The notes beneath the pieces were generated by a model. The model had not been told where the DNA came from, made no database searches, and worked only from the letters and a program-made list of their open reading frames with translations. This document shows, piece after piece, positions 61,425 through 64,000 of a stretch of DNA of 64,000 nucleotides; within the stretch, counting starts at the first letter, position 1; each line of letters begins with the position of its first letter. This DNA comes from an uncultured Caulobacter sp. (GTDB taxonomy: Bacteria > Pseudomonadota > Alphaproteobacteria > Caulobacterales > Caulobacteraceae). The stretch is from the NCBI GenBank assembly GCA_913776195.1, contig CAJYMH010000027.1, positions 1 through 64,000 of the forward strand, given 5' to 3'. A program made the translations under genes and the position numbers.

Positions 61425-62669
61425 TTGATTAGTAACGGCGGCTACCTGAATTACCCGCCTCTGCGCCGACGTGAAACGGCTGAGGCGAAGCTGGAAGCGC
61501 GCCCCTTGGCCCTGCCGCCCGATTTCACCCTGCTGCAGGTCGTTCCCGAGCTGGAGACCGGCGGCGCCGAGCAGACCACCCTGGACGTGGCCAACGCCGT
61601 AATCGCGGCCGGCGGCGCGGCCCTGGTCGCCACACGTGGCGGCCGCATGGCCCAGAAGCTCACCGCCGAGGGCGGTCGCCTGGCCCAGATGCCGGTGCAG
61701 TCCAAGAACCCGCTGGTCATGCTGGGCAACGCCTCGCGCCTGGTGGACCTGATCAGGCGCGAGAAGGTGGATCTGGTCCACGTTCGCTCCCGCGCCCCGG
61801 CGTTCAGCGCCCTTTGGGCGGCGCAGGCGACCAAAACCCCGCTCGTGGCCACCTATCACGGGGTCTACAACGCCAAGTCCGGCCTGAAGCGCTGGTACAA
61901 CGCGGTCATGACCAAGGGCGACTTGGTCATCGCCAATTCCGACTACACCCGCCGTCATGTGATCGCCGAGCACCATGTGGACCCGGAACGGGTGGTCAAT
62001 ATCCCGCGCGGCGTTGACCTGCGGCGGTTCGAGCCGCGCATGGTCGCTCCCAGCCGTGTGGACGCCCTGCGCCGCGCCTGGGGCCTCGCCCCCGCCGATC
62101 ACCGGGTGAAGGTTCTACTGGCCGGCCGCCTTACCCGCTGGAAGGGCCAGGCCCTGCTGATCGAGGCGGCGGCCCGGCTCAAGCAGCGCGGCCTCACCGG
62201 CTTCCTGATCATCTTGGCCGGCGACGACCAAGGCCGCCACGACTATCGGGCCGAGCTGGAGCGCAAGATCAGCGCGGATGGGTTGAGTGACAACGTGCGC
62301 ATCGTCGGCCATTGCGACGACATGCCCGCCGCCTACCTCATCGCAGACTACGCCGCCGCGCCCTCGCTGGAGCCCGAAGCCTTCGGCCGCACAGCGGTGG
62401 AGCCGCAGGTCATGGGCCGCCCGGTTCTGGCCGCCGGTCATGGCGGGGCGCTGGAGACCGTGCTCCATGGCGAGACCGGCTGGCTGGTCGCCCCCGGCGA
62501 CGCCGACGCCTGGGCCGACGCCCTGGACACCGCCATCGCCCTGCCCGCCCACAAGCGCATGAGCATGGGCGAGGCCGGCCGCGCCCGCGCCCGCAAGCTG
62601 TTCTCGGTGGACGCCATGTGCGCCGCCTATCTCGACGTTTACGCCCGCGTGCTCGAGGCCCGCCGATGA
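61425..62669 (+). CDS. Glycosyltransferase family 4 protein
   Basis: GT-B glycosyltransferase of up to 414 residues. The acceptor-side domain has LLQVVPELETGGAEQTTLDVA and HVRSRAPAFSALWAA. The nucleotide-sugar domain has VLLAGRLTRWKGQALLIEAAA near residue 228, and PSLEPEAFGRTAVEPQVMGRPVLAAGHGG near residue 305 with the EX7E signature. The start is uncertain: TTG 61425 is the longest, while TTG 61506, preceded by GGAAG, would start 6 residues before conserved sequence. It is ATGA-linked to a family 9 glycosyltransferase gene, suggesting LPS core or capsule assembly. Confidence 0.9.
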   Translation: MISNGGYLNYPPLRRRETAEAKLEARPLALPPDFTLLQVVPELETGGAEQTTLDVANAVIAAGGAALVATRGGRMAQKLTAEGGRLAQMPVQSKNPLVMLGNASRLVDLIRREKVDLVHVRSRAPAFSALWAAQATKTPLVATYHGVYNAKSGLKRWYNAVMTKGDLVIANSDYTRRHVIAEHHVDPERVVNIPRGVDLRRFEPRMVAPSRVDALRRAWGLAPADHRVKVLLAGRLTRWKGQALLIEAAARLKQRGLTGFLIILAGDDQGRHDYRAELERKISADGLSDNVRIVGHCDDMPAAYLIADYAAAPSLEPEAFGRTAVEPQVMGRPVLAAGHGGALETVLHGETGWLVAPGDADAWADALDTAIALPAHKRMSMGEAGRARARKLFSVDAMCAAYLDVYARVLEARR

Positions 62670-63637
62670 GCCGTCCCGTGCGCAAGGTCCTGGTGATCAA
62701 GCTGGGCGCCCTGGGCGATTTCGTCCTGGCCCTTGCCGCAGCCCGCAAGATCCGCGAGGCGCACCCCCAGGCGCACATCACCCTGCTGACCACCCCCGCC
62801 TATGAAGGCTTGGCCGTGGCCAGCCCCTATTTCGACGTGGTGGAGACCGACGGTCGCCCCGAGGACGCCGCGGAGTTGCGCGCCATGCTGAAGCGTATGC
62901 GCGGCGCCGGCTATGACCGCATCTACGACCTGCAAACCTCCGGCCGATCCAGCCGCTACTTCTACGCCCTGTGGCCGTTCGCGCCGAAGTGGTCCGGCAT
63001 CGCCCCAGGGGCTGCCTTCCGCCACAAGAATCCCGACCGCGACCACATGCACACCCTGGAGCGGCAGGCAGAACAGCTGAAAGTCGCCGGCATCTGGCCG
63101 GACGCGCCGATCGCCCCCGGCGAGGCGCCGCCGCCGGACCTGTCATGGATGGCTGACACGCCGCTCAAGATCCGCCCCACCCGCCCCTTCGTTCTGCTGG
63201 TCCCCGGCGCCTCGGCCCACCGGCCGGAGAAGCGCTGGCCGGCCGAGCGGTTCAACGAGATCGCCCGCTTCCTGGACGAGGCCGGCTACGACGTGGTGGT
63301 CATCGGCGGCCCACAGGAAAATCCGCTGGCCCGCATCATCGCCAAGGGCGCCAAGGGCGTCCGCGACCTGACCGGCCGGACCGACTTCGCCCAGATCGCC
63401 GCCCTGGGCGCCAAGGCGGTCCTGGCCATCGGCAACGACACAGGGCCGCTGCATCTGATCACCGCCGCCGGCGCCCCGAGCATCGCCCTGTTCTCCAGCG
63501 CCTCGGACCCGGATCTTTGCGCCCCGCGCGGCCATGTCGCCATCATCCGCGCTGATGACCTGAACGATGTGCCCGCCGAGACGGTGCTGACCGCCGTCCG
63601 CGCCATGCTGCCGCAAAAGGAAAAGGCCCCCGCCTGA
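62666..63637 (+). CDS. Glycosyltransferase family 9 (heptosyltransferase-like)
   Basis: A 323-residue GT-B enzyme of family 9, which adds heptose or related sugars to the lipopolysaccharide core. KVLVIKLGALGDFVLALAAARKI is the N-terminal signature with the catalytic acidic residue. The C-terminal domain has LLVPGASAHRPEKRWPAERF and AIGNDTGPLHLITAAGAPSIALF, the ADP-heptose-type site. ATG 62666 overlaps the upstream stop. Which sugar it transfers is not determined. Its 3' end holds a terminator for the convergent BON-domain gene. Confidence 0.92.
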   Translation: MSRPVRKVLVIKLGALGDFVLALAAARKIREAHPQAHITLLTTPAYEGLAVASPYFDVVETDGRPEDAAELRAMLKRMRGAGYDRIYDLQTSGRSSRYFYALWPFAPKWSGIAPGAAFRHKNPDRDHMHTLERQAEQLKVAGIWPDAPIAPGEAPPPDLSWMADTPLKIRPTRPFVLLVPGASAHRPEKRWPAERFNEIARFLDEAGYDVVVIGGPQENPLARIIAKGAKGVRDLTGRTDFAQIAALGAKAVLAIGNDTGPLHLITAAGAPSIALFSSASDPDLCAPRGHVAIIRADDLNDVPAETVLTAVRAMLPQKEKAPA

Positions 63638-63648
63638 CGCGAGGGCCT
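63618..63648 (-). terminator. Rho-independent terminator of the BON-domain gene
   Basis: On the minus strand AGGCCC (complement 63643-63648) pairs with GGGCCT (complement 63624-63629), followed by T residues from the A runs at 63616-63624. It overlaps the 3' end of the family 9 glycosyltransferase gene. Confidence 0.65.
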
Positions 63649-63673
63649 CGACCATTCCGAAAAGAGACCGTCC

Positions 63674-64000
63674 TTATGCCGGCGGGATCGAGCTGATCGC
63701 GCTGGTAAGGGCGTCGTCGCTGGAGGCGTTCACACGCAGATTGTTCTGCACGTTGCTCACGCCGCTGATCGACTCAGCCAGATTCTCTGCCCGGCGCTTG
63801 TCGTCACGGCTGCGGACAGTCCCCGTCAGGGTCACGTCAGCGTCGCTCACCGAAACATCAATGTTCGAGGCGTCCAGCCAGGCGTCGTCAGTCAGGCGGT
63901 CATTGACGTCCTCGCGGATGCGGTCGTCCGAACGGCGGTAGCCCTTCGGCCCCCGGCCGCGATGCTCGCCGCGCGCCAGCTCACGCGCCCGGACACGCGC
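63674..64000 (-). CDS. BON domain protein (5' part outside window)
   Basis: The last 108 residues of a BON (OsmY/nodulation) domain protein. The domain reads YRRSDDRIREDVNDRLTDD, ASNIDVSVSDADVTLTGTV and SRDDKRRAENLAESISGVSN, with the terminal VQNNLRV. BON domains bind phospholipid membranes, and OsmY-like proteins respond to osmotic stress. A basic Arg/Gly-rich stretch (RVRARELARGEHRGRGPKG) precedes it. The N-terminus lies beyond the window, so a signal peptide cannot be checked. Confidence 0.85.
   Translation of the reverse strand, partial: ARVRARELARGEHRGRGPKGYRRSDDRIREDVNDRLTDDAWLDASNIDVSVSDADVTLTGTVRSRDDKRRAENLAESISGVSNVQNNLRVNASSDDALTSAISSIPPA

Overview
The window is a dense, high-GC alphaproteobacterial chromosome segment. 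The order Caulobacterales, most likely Brevundimonas or a close relative, is inferred from five signs: a GcrA-type cell-cycle regulator with clustered GANTC (CcrM) sites in its promoter, a zwf-pgl-edd Entner-Doudoroff operon, a TonB-dependent receptor of the IVVTGSRI class, a solitary Pho-boxed pstS, and many alphaproteobacterial DUF families. The genus is a guess. No phage, transposase, rRNA or CRISPR array was seen. There is one tRNA, tRNA-Gly(CCC).

Layout. 1-3.5 kb: a truncated MocR-type regulator divergent from a DUF983 protein, a general-stress flavoprotein and SDR pair behind an EcfG/SigT-like promoter, and a Crp/Fnr regulator. 3.5-11.3 kb: the Entner-Doudoroff operon on the minus strand with a palindromic operator just before zwf, then an acyltransferase, a LysE exporter, astB and an HD-domain protein. 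11.4-18.5 kb: the tRNA, a 986-residue TonB receptor, an AraC regulator and a three-PAS hybrid histidine kinase. 18.5-24 kb: a gene-free stretch carrying a second copy of the zwf operator over a possible small-RNA promoter, a DUF3850 protein, pstS, a DEAD-box helicase with a long basic tail, and a two-membrane-protein plus Cro/CI-regulator operon.

24-33 kb: dcd, metZ-apaG, a dipeptidase, hslO, argF, argD, an ABC-2 permease and gcrA. 33-42 kb: xseA, DUF2093, an M23 peptidase that appears to start at CTG, a CheY-like regulator, a lipid A-type acyltransferase, an XRE regulator, an inositol-phosphatase-family enzyme, a lysophospholipase, an SCP2 protein and two tandem exported methyltransferase-like proteins. 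42-47 kb: an hsp20 gene with a ROSE-like RNA thermometer, two large pentapeptide-repeat proteins, a shortened RibD and gpmA. 47-57 kb: envelope-sugar genes (kdsD, a phosphomannomutase/phosphoglucomutase, glmM, glmS) around a DUF969-DUF979-DUF2891 module. 57-64 kb: SDR and HxlR genes, an ArsR-membrane protein-DUF2200 operon behind a 20-bp palindrome, hydrolase and lipoprotein genes, two glycosyltransferases and a partial BON-domain protein.

Themes are sugar catabolism (Entner-Doudoroff, gpmA), amino-acid synthesis (metZ, argF, argD), precursors for lipopolysaccharide and peptidoglycan (kdsD, glmM, glmS, pgm, glycosyltransferases, acyltransferases) and stress or cell-cycle control. The least explained observations are the shared zwf/orphan operator with its putative sRNA, the hsp20 leader hairpin, the gcrA control region, the exported methyltransferase pair, the twin pentapeptide proteins and the small autoregulated membrane-protein operons.
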